A stretch of DNA of 64,000 bases, taken from an uncultured Candidatus Saccharibacteria bacterium (lineage in GTDB: Bacteria; Patescibacteriota; Saccharimonadia; Saccharimonadales; Saccharimonadaceae). The stretch is from NCBI GenBank assembly GCA_938018005.1, contig CALIJG010000019.1, forward strand, positions 124,001-188,000. Reading direction: 5' to 3'. The notes below the pieces were generated by a model. It was not told the origin of the DNA and did no database searches. It saw only the letters and a list, made by a program, of their open reading frames with translations. Below, piece by piece: positions 8,359 to 16,283 of the stretch (its first letter is position 1; every line of letters starts with the position of its first letter). The translations under genes were made by a program, and so were the position numbers.

Positions 8359-9272
8359 TGAAATTGGGGTTTGCCATCATTGCACATAATAACTTTGGCC
8401 AAGTATCGCAACTGATTAACCAGCTGCTGGTGTACAAAAAAAGCCACGTATATATCTTTATCGATGTGAAGAGTGATGCCACTGAGTTTGTTGCTCAGAT
8501 GGCAAAGCACTCACGGGTTACGTGTATAGCTGATACTTTTTCGCTCAATTGGGGTGATGCAAGCTTAAACAATGCTACCGAGGTGCTGCTCCAGGCTGCC
8601 ATTGATGATGATAATGACTATATCTCGCTACTCAGTGGCGCAGACTTGTGTGTCCGGCCAGTGGCAGAGTTAGCAGTATTCTTGCGTGATGACGATAGGG
8701 GGCTGTATTGCTCAATTCGCAAAATGCCAGTTGCTGGCATTGGGCATGGTATGGGTGGTCTGGAGCGACTTGTACTGCGCTATCCGTCATGGATGCGGCG
8801 CAAGGGTACTCGGCGAGAGGTAATGCCGTATATTCGTGCGCTTTACCAAATCGTTGGTTCGCGGTTGCCGCGACGTATGATGAAGCAGATCCCACATATT
8901 GATTTTTATTTTGGTTCGCAGTGGTTTACGGTAAGTAAAGATGTGGGTCAGCGCGCACTGACATATCTTGCAGCCCATCCAGAATTTCGAGAGGTGTTTC
9001 GAACGAGTTTGGCCTCTGACGAGATCTATTTTCAGACGATCTTTATGCAGCCAGAGGTAAGGGAGTGTGAGGCATATTGTGTTTCTGATAATCTGCGGTA
9101 TATCGATTGGACAAGCACCAATACGCAGGAGGCGGGGTCGCCACGATTACTCACTGAGGATGATATACCGGCCATCGAGCAATCACGGATGTTTTTTGCG
9201 CGTAAATTTAATGCTGCAGTTGATGCCACAGTGGTTGATTATTTCGTTGATAAAACGACCAAAAGGAGCTAG
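8358..9272 (+). CDS. Glycosyltransferase family 14-like (core-2/I-branching type)
   Basis: Resembles GT14 beta-1,6-N-acetylglucosaminyltransferase-like enzymes: an N-terminal GFAIIAHNN, IFIDVKSD, then LNWGDASLNNATEVLLQAA, YISLLSGADLCVRP, and GSQWFTVSKD followed by ASDEIYFQT. Length (304 aa) is normal. GGAGG at 8344-8348 is 9 nt from the ATG at 8358 and 6 nt from a GTG at 8355; the ATG, in a TGATG overlap with the previous stop, is preferred, but either is possible. It would branch or extend the glycan in the cytoplasm. Confidence 0.83.
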   Translation: MKLGFAIIAHNNFGQVSQLINQLLVYKKSHVYIFIDVKSDATEFVAQMAKHSRVTCIADTFSLNWGDASLNNATEVLLQAAIDDDNDYISLLSGADLCVRPVAELAVFLRDDDRGLYCSIRKMPVAGIGHGMGGLERLVLRYPSWMRRKGTRREVMPYIRALYQIVGSRLPRRMMKQIPHIDFYFGSQWFTVSKDVGQRALTYLAAHPEFREVFRTSLASDEIYFQTIFMQPEVRECEAYCVSDNLRYIDWTSTNTQEAGSPRLLTEDDIPAIEQSRMFFARKFNAAVDATVVDYFVDKTTKRS

Positions 9273-9275
9273 CCT

Positions 9276-10091
9276 ATGACGCGACCAGTCGTCTCAATCA
9301 TCGTGCCTGTGTACAATGCTGCTGCTTATGTGGCCGAGTGCTTGCAGTCGTTGATAGCGCAGACCTATCCAGCGCTTGAGATCATTGTCATCGATGATGG
9401 CTCAACTGATGATTCGTATGCGATATGCCAATCGTTGTGTAGTGTATCTGACCGTATTCGGCTATATCATCAAGCAAATGCTGGTGTGTCCGCTGCCCGC
9501 AATGCAGGTATTGCCAAGAGCACAGGCGATTATATTATGTTTGTTGATGCTGATGATGCCCTGCGCGATGCGACGACTGTCGAGACATTACTACAGGCAT
9601 ACACCAGCCAGCATGATGTGCTTATATACAAAAAATATCATGCACACCACACCGATACACGCAAGACGATAACATGCCCAGTGCGCAAAATTGCTTGGCG
9701 GCTTGTTATGCGCGAGACACTCAATGCACCATGGAACAAAGTATATAGAGCGGAGATTATCAAGCGGCATAGCGTCGATTTCCCCGTGGGGGTGAAGATT
9801 GGTGAAGACCTGATGTTTAATATTGCGTACTTTCGGCATGTGCAGATGGTGGCGATGATTGACTACGGAGGGTATGTGTACCGTGAAGATAATGTCCACT
9901 CTGCAACCAAAAATCTATCAGCAACAGTTGGGCGCGATCTTGCTCGAGCGCGCAAGAAGCTGCTATGCTGGGCAATGCAGCAACGCTCTCTATCACTTGG
10001 CATCGCCTATAGCTATATTGCACTCAAAAATACACGAGTTACCATTTTACAGTGGTGGAGAAGGACAAAACACAAGGGAGACAGCGCATGA
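9276..10091 (+). CDS. Glycosyltransferase family 2 (GT-A fold)
   Basis: GT2 enzyme with the standard N-terminal pattern: VSIIVPVYNAAAYVAECLQS, IIVIDDGSTDDS, NAGVSAARNAGI and the metal-binding FVDADD. Later come NAPWNKVYRAEII and KIGEDLMFN, usual in bacterial exopolysaccharide GT2 enzymes. It is 271 residues with no membrane segment, so it is not a processive synthase. An AGGAG site precedes the ATG and the stop overlaps the next start as ATGA at 10088-10091. The acceptor and donor are unknown. Confidence 0.9.
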   Translation: MTRPVVSIIVPVYNAAAYVAECLQSLIAQTYPALEIIVIDDGSTDDSYAICQSLCSVSDRIRLYHQANAGVSAARNAGIAKSTGDYIMFVDADDALRDATTVETLLQAYTSQHDVLIYKKYHAHHTDTRKTITCPVRKIAWRLVMRETLNAPWNKVYRAEIIKRHSVDFPVGVKIGEDLMFNIAYFRHVQMVAMIDYGGYVYREDNVHSATKNLSATVGRDLARARKKLLCWAMQQRSLSLGIAYSYIALKNTRVTILQWWRRTKHKGDSA

Positions 10092-11164
10092 AAACGGTTA
10101 GCTTACGCTATTATGATGCAGTAAATTTGGGTGATGATTTGTTTGTGAAGATTGTTCTAGAGCGGTATTGCAACCCGTTCATTATCAGCAGTCGGTCGCG
10201 ATACATCGTGCAGCGCTATGATAATGCTCGGGCGTCTGTGGTGAGCGATTTGCTCAATAGAGCAATGCGCTATGTGCAGCGTGGGCGAGCTGTTGTGGCA
10301 CCAGCACGGTTTTTTGCTGGTGATCTTTTGCTGTATATCGGCGGATCGTTATTCATCGAGCAGGGAAATCCAACACTCTGGAGCCAAGAGCAGCAGCTCT
10401 ATCGTCGACTCTCGCACCCATACTATATCCTTGGCTCTAATATTGGCCCATATCGGTCGCCAGAGTTTCTCGAGATGGTGCGATCGATCTTTCGTGGGGC
10501 TGCTGATGTATGTGTACGCGATAGCTATTCGTACGATTTGGCCAAAGATATTCCGCAGGTGCGGCGTGCAACGGACATCGTCTTGACGCTTGATGTTGCG
10601 CCGTACCCGACGAGCGATAATGGCTCCTATGTGATATCGGTCATCGATGCAACGCAGAAGTTTGATGCTACAGTGGCTGCGAAATACGACACGATGATCG
10701 CCGCTCTCGCAACCAAGCTGCTAGCTAACGACAACACTGCCACCGTTACGCTCATGTCCTTTTGCAAAAAAGAAGGGGACGAAGCAGCGTGTGAGCGCAT
10801 CCTCGCGCAGCTGCCACCTACATTGCAGCAGCGGATGAGTATCCATCGCTACCGTGGTGATATAGACGGTGCACTGCAGACGCTCGCTCAAGCACGTGCT
10901 ATCATTGGGTCACGCTTCCATGCTAATATAGTGGGCATGGTCTTCGGTAAAAAGATTCTCCCGATTGCGTATAGCGACAAGACGATCAATATATTGGCCG
11001 ACATGCAGTATACAGGACCAGTGGTTGATATCCGTACAATTGATGATTTCGACCCTGCCACTATTAATTTCGACGCAATTGCCGTGCAAGATATATCACA
11101 CCTCAAGCCGCTTGCTGAGGAGCAGTTCCAGGTGCTTGATACTGTGCTCGAGAGGAGGGTCTAG
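10088..11164 (+). CDS. Polysaccharide pyruvyl transferase family protein
   Basis: Belongs to the CsaB/WcaK-like pyruvyl transferase family, which adds a ketal-linked pyruvate to a sugar from phosphoenolpyruvate. It shows SLRYYDAVNLGDDLF at the start, LLYIGGSLFIEQGN, SNIGPYRS, VRDSYSYDLAKD and the C-terminal GSRFHANIVGMVFGKKILP. The frame opens earlier at 10052, but the ATG at 10088 has GGGAG 7 nt upstream and an ATGA overlap, so it is taken as the start (358 aa). Pyruvylation would put negative charge on the surface glycan; some family members are catalytically different, so the activity is a family-level inference. Confidence 0.85.
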   Translation: MKTVSLRYYDAVNLGDDLFVKIVLERYCNPFIISSRSRYIVQRYDNARASVVSDLLNRAMRYVQRGRAVVAPARFFAGDLLLYIGGSLFIEQGNPTLWSQEQQLYRRLSHPYYILGSNIGPYRSPEFLEMVRSIFRGAADVCVRDSYSYDLAKDIPQVRRATDIVLTLDVAPYPTSDNGSYVISVIDATQKFDATVAAKYDTMIAALATKLLANDNTATVTLMSFCKKEGDEAACERILAQLPPTLQQRMSIHRYRGDIDGALQTLAQARAIIGSRFHANIVGMVFGKKILPIAYSDKTINILADMQYTGPVVDIRTIDDFDPATINFDAIAVQDISHLKPLAEEQFQVLDTVLERRV

Positions 11165-11172
11165 CTGTATTT

Positions 11173-12639
11173 ATGTCAAAAACTACTGCCCTCGTCAAAA
11201 ACACGATCATTATCGCACTCGGTAAGATCTCAACTCAATTTTTGAACTTTTTGCTTCTCCCGCTCTATACGGCATACCTTGCGGCGGCGGAGTTTGGAGT
11301 TGTTGATCTCGTTACAGTGGTAGTGTCGCTTGTTGCACCAGTGGTGATGCTATCACTCGAGATGGCGGTGTTTCGTTTTTTGATTGATGGGCGTGGGCAT
11401 CATACGCAGCAAGCGCGCGTGATCACTAATGCGCTGCAGCTGATGGGGAGTAGTATGCTACTGGCTGGCGTGCTCTTTGTGCTAGTGATGCAATGGGTGG
11501 CAGTGCCGTATGGTTGGCTTGCGCTTGGTGCGGTGGTGGCAGCAGTAGCCTCAAACTTTTGCTTGCAAGTCGCGCGTGGATTTGGCAACAATACCCAATA
11601 TGCTATTGGGAGTATGGTAGCGGGTGCGACGATTGTTGTGCTCAATATCGTTTTCATTGCAGTGCTTAAGATGGGTGCAACAGGCATGCTGTTGGCTACG
11701 GTGATTGGCAATGGTGTGAGCGCACTCTATCTCATTATGACCCTCAAGATACCGCAGTATATCGACCTCTCTTTGCGTGATAGAGACACAAGGAAAGAGC
11801 TTCTTCACTACGCTTTGCCACTTATCCCAAACAACATCTCATGGTGGGTGGTCAATGCTGCCGACCGTATGATCATCGCTGCCTTGCTGGGGGTGACGGC
11901 GAATGGTATCTATGCAGTGGCCTATAAGTTCCCGCAGGTATTTACAGCAGTGTACAATTTCTTTGGCTTATCGTGGGCGGAGTCGGCCTCGATACATATT
12001 CGGTCAAAGGATCGCGATGCATTCTTTTCGAAAGTGGCAAATATGAGTGTGCGGGTATTTGGCAGCTTTGGTGTGGTGCTGATCGTCGGCGTATCGGTTT
12101 TTTTCAATATACTCGTTGGGGTGCGCTATAGCGAAGCACGGCTTTATATTCCACTTCTTTTGATCGGGTCATTCTTTAGTGCAATTGTTGGTGTCTACAG
12201 CGCGATCTACATCGCCAAGAAACGAACCAAGCAGGTCCTCTATACGTCATTGGTTGCAGCTGGTATTAGCATTGGGCTATCTATAGTACTTATACCCGTC
12301 ATTGGGCTCTATGGGCCAGCGGTGGCGATGATCGCTGCGTATCTTGGCATGGCTATCTTTCGCCATCTCGATATAAAAAAATCGATTAATATCACGTACG
12401 ATCGCATGGCAGTTGGTAGTGTTGCACTGCTGTATGCGCTTGCAATTGGCCTCTATTATATTAATTCACCATATGCAACCATTGCCAATGTTGTCATCTC
12501 GGGCGTGGGTGTCATTGCTATCAATCGCCACACACTGCGCGCCTTGCAGCTAACGATCTTTCGCAAAATGAAAGGCCTCAAACAAAAGCAGGCGGATAAG
12601 TTGGCTCAGGCTTGGGAGGCAGACCGTGGGGCAGAGTAG
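11173..12639 (+). CDS. Wzx-like polysaccharide flippase (MOP superfamily)
   Basis: Membrane flippase of the RfbX/Wzx type that would move lipid-linked repeat units across the membrane. Its 488 residues hold about 14 hydrophobic segments. Typical features are NTIIIALGKISTQFLNFLLL at the start, EFGVVDLV, and LPLIPNNISWWVVNAADR near the middle, a signature of this family. Together with the EpsG-like polymerase and the Wzz-like protein it completes a Wzx/Wzy-dependent pathway. The 3' end overlaps the VanZ-like gene by 14 nt. Confidence 0.93.
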   Translation: MSKTTALVKNTIIIALGKISTQFLNFLLLPLYTAYLAAAEFGVVDLVTVVVSLVAPVVMLSLEMAVFRFLIDGRGHHTQQARVITNALQLMGSSMLLAGVLFVLVMQWVAVPYGWLALGAVVAAVASNFCLQVARGFGNNTQYAIGSMVAGATIVVLNIVFIAVLKMGATGMLLATVIGNGVSALYLIMTLKIPQYIDLSLRDRDTRKELLHYALPLIPNNISWWVVNAADRMIIAALLGVTANGIYAVAYKFPQVFTAVYNFFGLSWAESASIHIRSKDRDAFFSKVANMSVRVFGSFGVVLIVGVSVFFNILVGVRYSEARLYIPLLLIGSFFSAIVGVYSAIYIAKKRTKQVLYTSLVAAGISIGLSIVLIPVIGLYGPAVAMIAAYLGMAIFRHLDIKKSINITYDRMAVGSVALLYALAIGLYYINSPYATIANVVISGVGVIAINRHTLRALQLTIFRKMKGLKQKQADKLAQAWEADRGAE

Positions 12640-13066
12640 GGCGTGGCGCGGGTTGTATATCCTAGCGCCGGTATTTTGGATGGCAGTTATCTTCACTCTC
12701 TCCCACCAACCCGCCGCCGTCTCTAGTGGGCAGAGTGGGGTGATTGTTGGGCATTTGCAGCAGGCTATGCCAGGGGTAAGTACGGCTATCTTGACGTTTC
12801 TTGTGCGCAAGAGTGCTCATATTATTGCTTATTTTATCCTTGGTATATTGATGTATCGTGCACTGCGCATCACTATACGCCGCTGGCAAACGCGCACTGT
12901 GGCGAGCTTTGCCTTGCTCAGCTGCAGTCTCTATGCAGTGACAGACGAGATCCATCAGCTCTTCGTACCAGGGCGCAGTGGCGAATTGCGCGATGTCATG
13001 ATTGATAGCATAGCGGCACTGGTGGGAGTGGGGCTGTGCGTGTGGTTGATGCGCCGATGGTTATAG
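12626..13066 (+). CDS. VanZ-like family membrane protein
   Basis: Small membrane protein with four predicted segments and the VanZ-like hallmarks: FTLSHQPA, an RKSAHIIAYFILGILMYRA helix, and AVTDEIHQLFVPGRSGELRD followed by a final helix. VanZ-like proteins affect glycopeptide resistance or envelope glycans in other bacteria, but their biochemical role is unsettled. It starts with a GTG inside the flippase gene (GGGAGG nearby) and is the last gene of the glycan operon. Confidence 0.87.
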   Translation: MGQSRAWRGLYILAPVFWMAVIFTLSHQPAAVSSGQSGVIVGHLQQAMPGVSTAILTFLVRKSAHIIAYFILGILMYRALRITIRRWQTRTVASFALLSCSLYAVTDEIHQLFVPGRSGELRDVMIDSIAALVGVGLCVWLMRRWL

Positions 13067-13318
13067 CGCAAGAGCACAGTCACGAATAGCCAATGACGGC
13101 ATGATAGAATATACGTACTCGTAATTGTTTGTAAGAGACTCGTGTACATTTATATGTTATTTTCTGCGGCAAGTCAGGTAGTAGATGAGATGATGTCTAT
13201 GGGTTACAAGCAATGAGTGGTGAGATGCATGGTTTGGTTGCAATATATAAAATTAGGCAGCAATCTCGAACAAAATTCTCAAAAAATGAAACAAACGTTT
13301 GCTAATTGTTCGATATAG

Positions 13319-13550
13319 TGCTACACTGTCGTAGGGGGTACTGATAAGGTACTTCGAACACATGTTAGCACAGAGGTAGCTATGGGTTAGGCTACTAGTG
13401 CAGCGATCAGCCGTGGGCGCTATCGCCAGTTGGCAACGGATTTGCCAGAGGTCTCTACCAAGGTGGATAGGCGCGATGGGTGATCATTCCTCCTCTTTTG
13501 CTCATGAGCGAGCCATTATGTTTGCGTTTCTCTCGGAGAGAAAGCGCTTT
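13319..13550 (+). ncRNA. Candidate structured small RNA (about 215 nt)
   Basis: An extended -10 box (TGCTACACT, 13319-13327) has no protein-coding gene behind it. The next 215 nt hold perfect hairpins: GGCG/CGCC at 13416-13427 with loop CTAT, TGGCAA/TTTGCCA at 13431-13447, and a strong one at 13524-13547 (GCGTTTCTCT paired with AGAGAAAGCGC) followed by TTTATT, which looks like a terminator. It carries none of the signatures of RNase P RNA, tmRNA or 4.5S RNA that I can recognise. An unrecognised regulatory RNA or a 6S-like RNA is possible. Confidence 0.35.
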
Positions 13551-13553
13551 ATT

Positions 13554-13620
13554 CTAAGCCAAGCTTAGCGTTATTTCCTTTTTCGCTAGCAAGATACCGC
13601 AGCCGATGACGCTGCGGTAT
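13554..13620. other. Further inverted repeats between the RNA candidate and the 13682 gene
   Basis: CTAAGC-CAA-GCTTAG (13554-13568) is followed by a T-rich stretch and may be a second terminator. A perfect 10-bp stem (13594-13603 with 13611-13620, ATACCGCAGC) lies 60 nt before the end of the reverse-strand gene. Apart from these and the RNA candidate, nothing gene-like is seen between 13067 and 13681. Confidence 0.4.
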
Positions 13621-13681
13621 TGCTATATGTATACTATATGGTCTTGTCTTTGGGAAGCTCTTTTGCGAGAGATAGATAACC

Positions 13682-13921
13682 TTACTTGCCCTGGTAGCGC
13701 CGGACAATTGGTGCTACAGCATACAATGCCATAGGCAGGACGAGGAGCTCACCATCTTGCCCCAGCCAGTACAATATGCCGGCTACCACAAGATGAAGCG
13801 CGATGATCCCTGCCGTCAGCCACGGCAAGAAAGCTCGTGGTATGCGCGGTGCAAACAAGAGATAGAGAATACCGCCAAAGCAGTCGAGTGCCAATGCGAG
13901 ATGTAAGAGGGATGGTGCCAT
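13682..13921 (-). CDS. Small membrane protein (79 aa)
   Basis: Unrecognised small integral membrane protein with two or three hydrophobic segments (LLHLALALDCFGGILYLLF, WLTAGIIALHLVVAGILYWL, LLVLPMALYAVAP) and a basic C-terminus (RRYQGK). A strong ribosome site (AAGGAG) lies 10 nt before the ATG on the reverse strand, which supports a real gene despite its size. It stands alone, flanked by non-coding DNA on both sides. No function can be assigned. Confidence 0.7.
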   Translation of the reverse strand: MAPSLLHLALALDCFGGILYLLFAPRIPRAFLPWLTAGIIALHLVVAGILYWLGQDGELLVLPMALYAVAPIVRRYQGK

Positions 13922-14245
13922 AGTGTTAGACTCCTTATAGTAAAGTGATGTTATAGCCTAGCATACTGTGATTGCACGGGGCTGTCAAATGATTGGTAGA
14001 TAAATACCATAGCCTTTGCTTTTTGCTTATCCTGCTTTTCACGCCATTTTTGCAAACGGTGTATGAAAACAGGCTACTCCAATCTATTTTTTGGGCTCTA
14101 ATGTGGGGTAGCTAATAGAGAGTAGCTATCAGTATTCTGGAGAGGGTAATGAAAGGGGTAAAATTGGCCAAAATACTCGGTTTATCGTTTATGTATACTC
14201 ACCTACGTGATGCCGCTTGTGTTTCACTATTTGGCATTATGCTGC
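13922..14245. other. Intergenic region upstream of pyk
   Basis: Divergent spacer of about 320 bp. It holds the ribosome site of the 13682 gene at one end and the pyk promoter at the other. No other feature is recognised. Confidence 0.4.
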
Positions 14246-14251
14246 TATAAT
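14243..14251 (+). promoter_or_regulatory. Extended -10 box of pyk, leaderless
   Basis: TGCTATAAT ends 9 nt before the ATG at 14261. Upstream in-frame ATGs at 14207, 14210 and 14252 would lie before the expected transcription start, so they are rejected. Confidence 0.6.
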
Positions 14252-14260
14252 ATGTACGCA

Positions 14261-15691
14261 ATGAATAACTCTACAAAACGTACAAAGATACTGGCTACTC
14301 TGGGGCCAGCCACCAACACACCAGAGAAAATAGAAGCTTTGATCCGGGCGGGTGCCAATGGCTTTCGTCTCAACTTTAGCCACGGCTCGTACGAAGAGCG
14401 GATTGATCAGATTGCGTGGATTCGCAAGGCAAGCGCTACTGTTGGTCGGACTGTTGCGATTTTGCAAGACTTGCAAGGGCCAAAGATTCGCCTCGGCGTA
14501 CTAAAGGATAACCACTTCGACATTGCGGCAGGAGATGAAATCATCCTCGACCATGCGGTGGAAGAACACGATGGTAGCAACCGTCTGCCCATCCAATACA
14601 ACCTTGCCGACAAGGTCAAGGTGGGCGAGCCCGTCTACCTCTTCGACGGCAAATTGCGTGGTGAGATGACCGAGCGCGTCAGCGACACTGCTATCAAGGT
14701 ACGCCTGAGTAATGATGGCTTCTTGATGAGCCGCAAGGGGCTCAACCTACCCGACACCGACTTTGGTGGTGATATTCTGACGCCAAAGGACTTGGCTGAT
14801 GTCGAATTTGGAGCAGACAAAGACATCGACTTCGTAGCGCTGAGCTTCATCCAGAGCGCGGAAGATATCAACAACCTACGCCAGATTTTGCTGAGCCATG
14901 GTTCGACCGCGCAGATTATTGCCAAGGTCGAGACCAAAGCAGCCATCGAGCCAGAGACACTCAAGGCAATCGTCAAGGCCGCCGATGGTGTGATGGTTGC
15001 TCGTGGTGACCTTGCGGTCGAGACGAGCCCAGAGATTGTGCCAATCGTTGAGCGTGAAATCATCCGCCTCTGCCGCAAGTATGGCAAGCTCTCGATTGTT
15101 GCCACGCAGATGCTAGCCAGTATGGTGGATAACCCCGAGCCAACCCGGGCTGAAGTGAGCGACGTTGCAACTGCTGCTATCCTTGGGACAGATGTCGTGA
15201 TGCTTTCTGACGAGACAGCCAATGGTGACTACCCAGTTGAGGCCGTTAAAATGATGGCTGACACCGTGCGCTACACTCAGTCGCGTTGGCCGATGAATGA
15301 CATGCCCATCGAGGAGGGCCGCACCAACCGCCGGCTCAATGCGATCGCCCACGCTGCCGTTGACGTGGCACACAAGGTTGACGCAACAGTGATCGTTGCC
15401 GAGACGCATTCTGGTGCGACAGCAGCACGTATCGCTGCGTGTCGACCGGAGTTGCCAATTATTGCGGTGGCACCAGACCCCCGTGTGGCGCAGCAGCTTG
15501 CCTTGTCGTATGCAACGCGTAGCTTCGTCCGGCCCGACAGTCAGCAGCTTGGCAGCGACCTCACGCGCGAGTTGCTCAGCCAAGGTGCCTTTGGTGATGT
15601 ATCGTCGGTCACCGCCGTTATCATCAGTGGTCGCCAGCCTGGTGCGACTGGTGGGACGGATACGCTGAGCGTCCGCACTTTCGAGCGCTAG
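14261..15691 (+). CDS. pyk: Pyruvate kinase
   Basis: Final step of glycolysis: phosphoenolpyruvate plus ADP gives pyruvate plus ATP, in the cytoplasm. The N-terminal strand TKILATLGPA, the NFSHGSYEE motif, ILQDLQGPKIRLG, the catalytic IIAKVET region and MVARGDLAVE, and ATQMLASMVDNPEPTRAEVSDVA are all present. The C-terminal allosteric domain closes with GTDTLSVRTFE. With the start at 14261 the protein is 476 residues, typical for bacteria. It is monocistronic, with its own extended -10 promoter and a strong terminator. In a reduced CPR genome this is likely one of few ATP-yielding steps. Confidence 0.96.
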   Translation: MNNSTKRTKILATLGPATNTPEKIEALIRAGANGFRLNFSHGSYEERIDQIAWIRKASATVGRTVAILQDLQGPKIRLGVLKDNHFDIAAGDEIILDHAVEEHDGSNRLPIQYNLADKVKVGEPVYLFDGKLRGEMTERVSDTAIKVRLSNDGFLMSRKGLNLPDTDFGGDILTPKDLADVEFGADKDIDFVALSFIQSAEDINNLRQILLSHGSTAQIIAKVETKAAIEPETLKAIVKAADGVMVARGDLAVETSPEIVPIVEREIIRLCRKYGKLSIVATQMLASMVDNPEPTRAEVSDVATAAILGTDVVMLSDETANGDYPVEAVKMMADTVRYTQSRWPMNDMPIEEGRTNRRLNAIAHAAVDVAHKVDATVIVAETHSGATAARIAACRPELPIIAVAPDPRVAQQLALSYATRSFVRPDSQQLGSDLTRELLSQGAFGDVSSVTAVIISGRQPGATGGTDTLSVRTFER

Positions 15692-15713
15692 ACCCGCTGG
15701 AGCACCCTATAGA

Positions 15714-15746
15714 AACACCCACCTATCACTACGGTGGGTGTTTTTT
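15714..15746 (+). terminator. Intrinsic terminator of pyk
   Basis: Stem AACACCCACC (15714-15723) pairs with GGTGGGTGTT (15733-15742), and the pairing runs straight into a run of six T (15741-15746). A textbook rho-independent terminator. Confidence 0.92.
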
Positions 15747-15914
15747 GTTGGTGAAATAGAGGCAATCTGTGTATGCATCACCTGCCGATTGCAAGAGGGT
15801 ATAGGTAGAGTACGAAGTATGTCGAGCTGTTTGTCACGAAAATTTAGTGTATTCTATAGGGATATAGAGTAGCAGCAGGTCGTTTGCAGTAACTTCGCAT
15901 GCTCTGTCGTTGTA

Positions 15915-16283
15915 TATAATACATCGTATATGAAAAAAGTAGTGTAAAAATAACATCACACAGCATGAGCACTCCTTGTGAAGTCATCGACTAATCGACC
16001 AGAGGTAGGCTATTGCCGAGAGTGCAACACGATGGTATGAGTATGCGAATCAGCGCATTGATACTTCGCACCAAATGAGCAAGGTGAGTTGCACCACAAT
16101 GTCAAATAAGCTACACTAGAGAAAACAACATAAGCGATACATTGTGGGCATACGATTGATCAACAACCGAGGTAGTATCCAAAACTCGATACGAGGCTCC
16201 GGTTCGTTGTATCAGGGTGTGGACTGGTGTGTACCACACAAAAATTGTAGCGCTTGTATAAAAACAAACAAAGGAAACCGTTC
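15915..16283 (+). other. Promoter and long, possibly structured leader before the giant protein gene
   Basis: TATAAT at 15915-15920 is followed 9 nt later by ATG-AAA-AAA-GTA-GTG-TAA (15930-15947), a five-codon frame. Beyond it, GTGCAAC (16022-16028) and GTTGCAC (16088-16094) can pair around an inner AGTAT/ATACT stem, and GTGTG-TAC-CACAC (16227-16239) forms a hairpin just before AAAGGAAA and the ATG at 16284. It could be a regulated leader or a separate RNA. The stretch 15747-15914 shows nothing recognisable. Confidence 0.3.
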
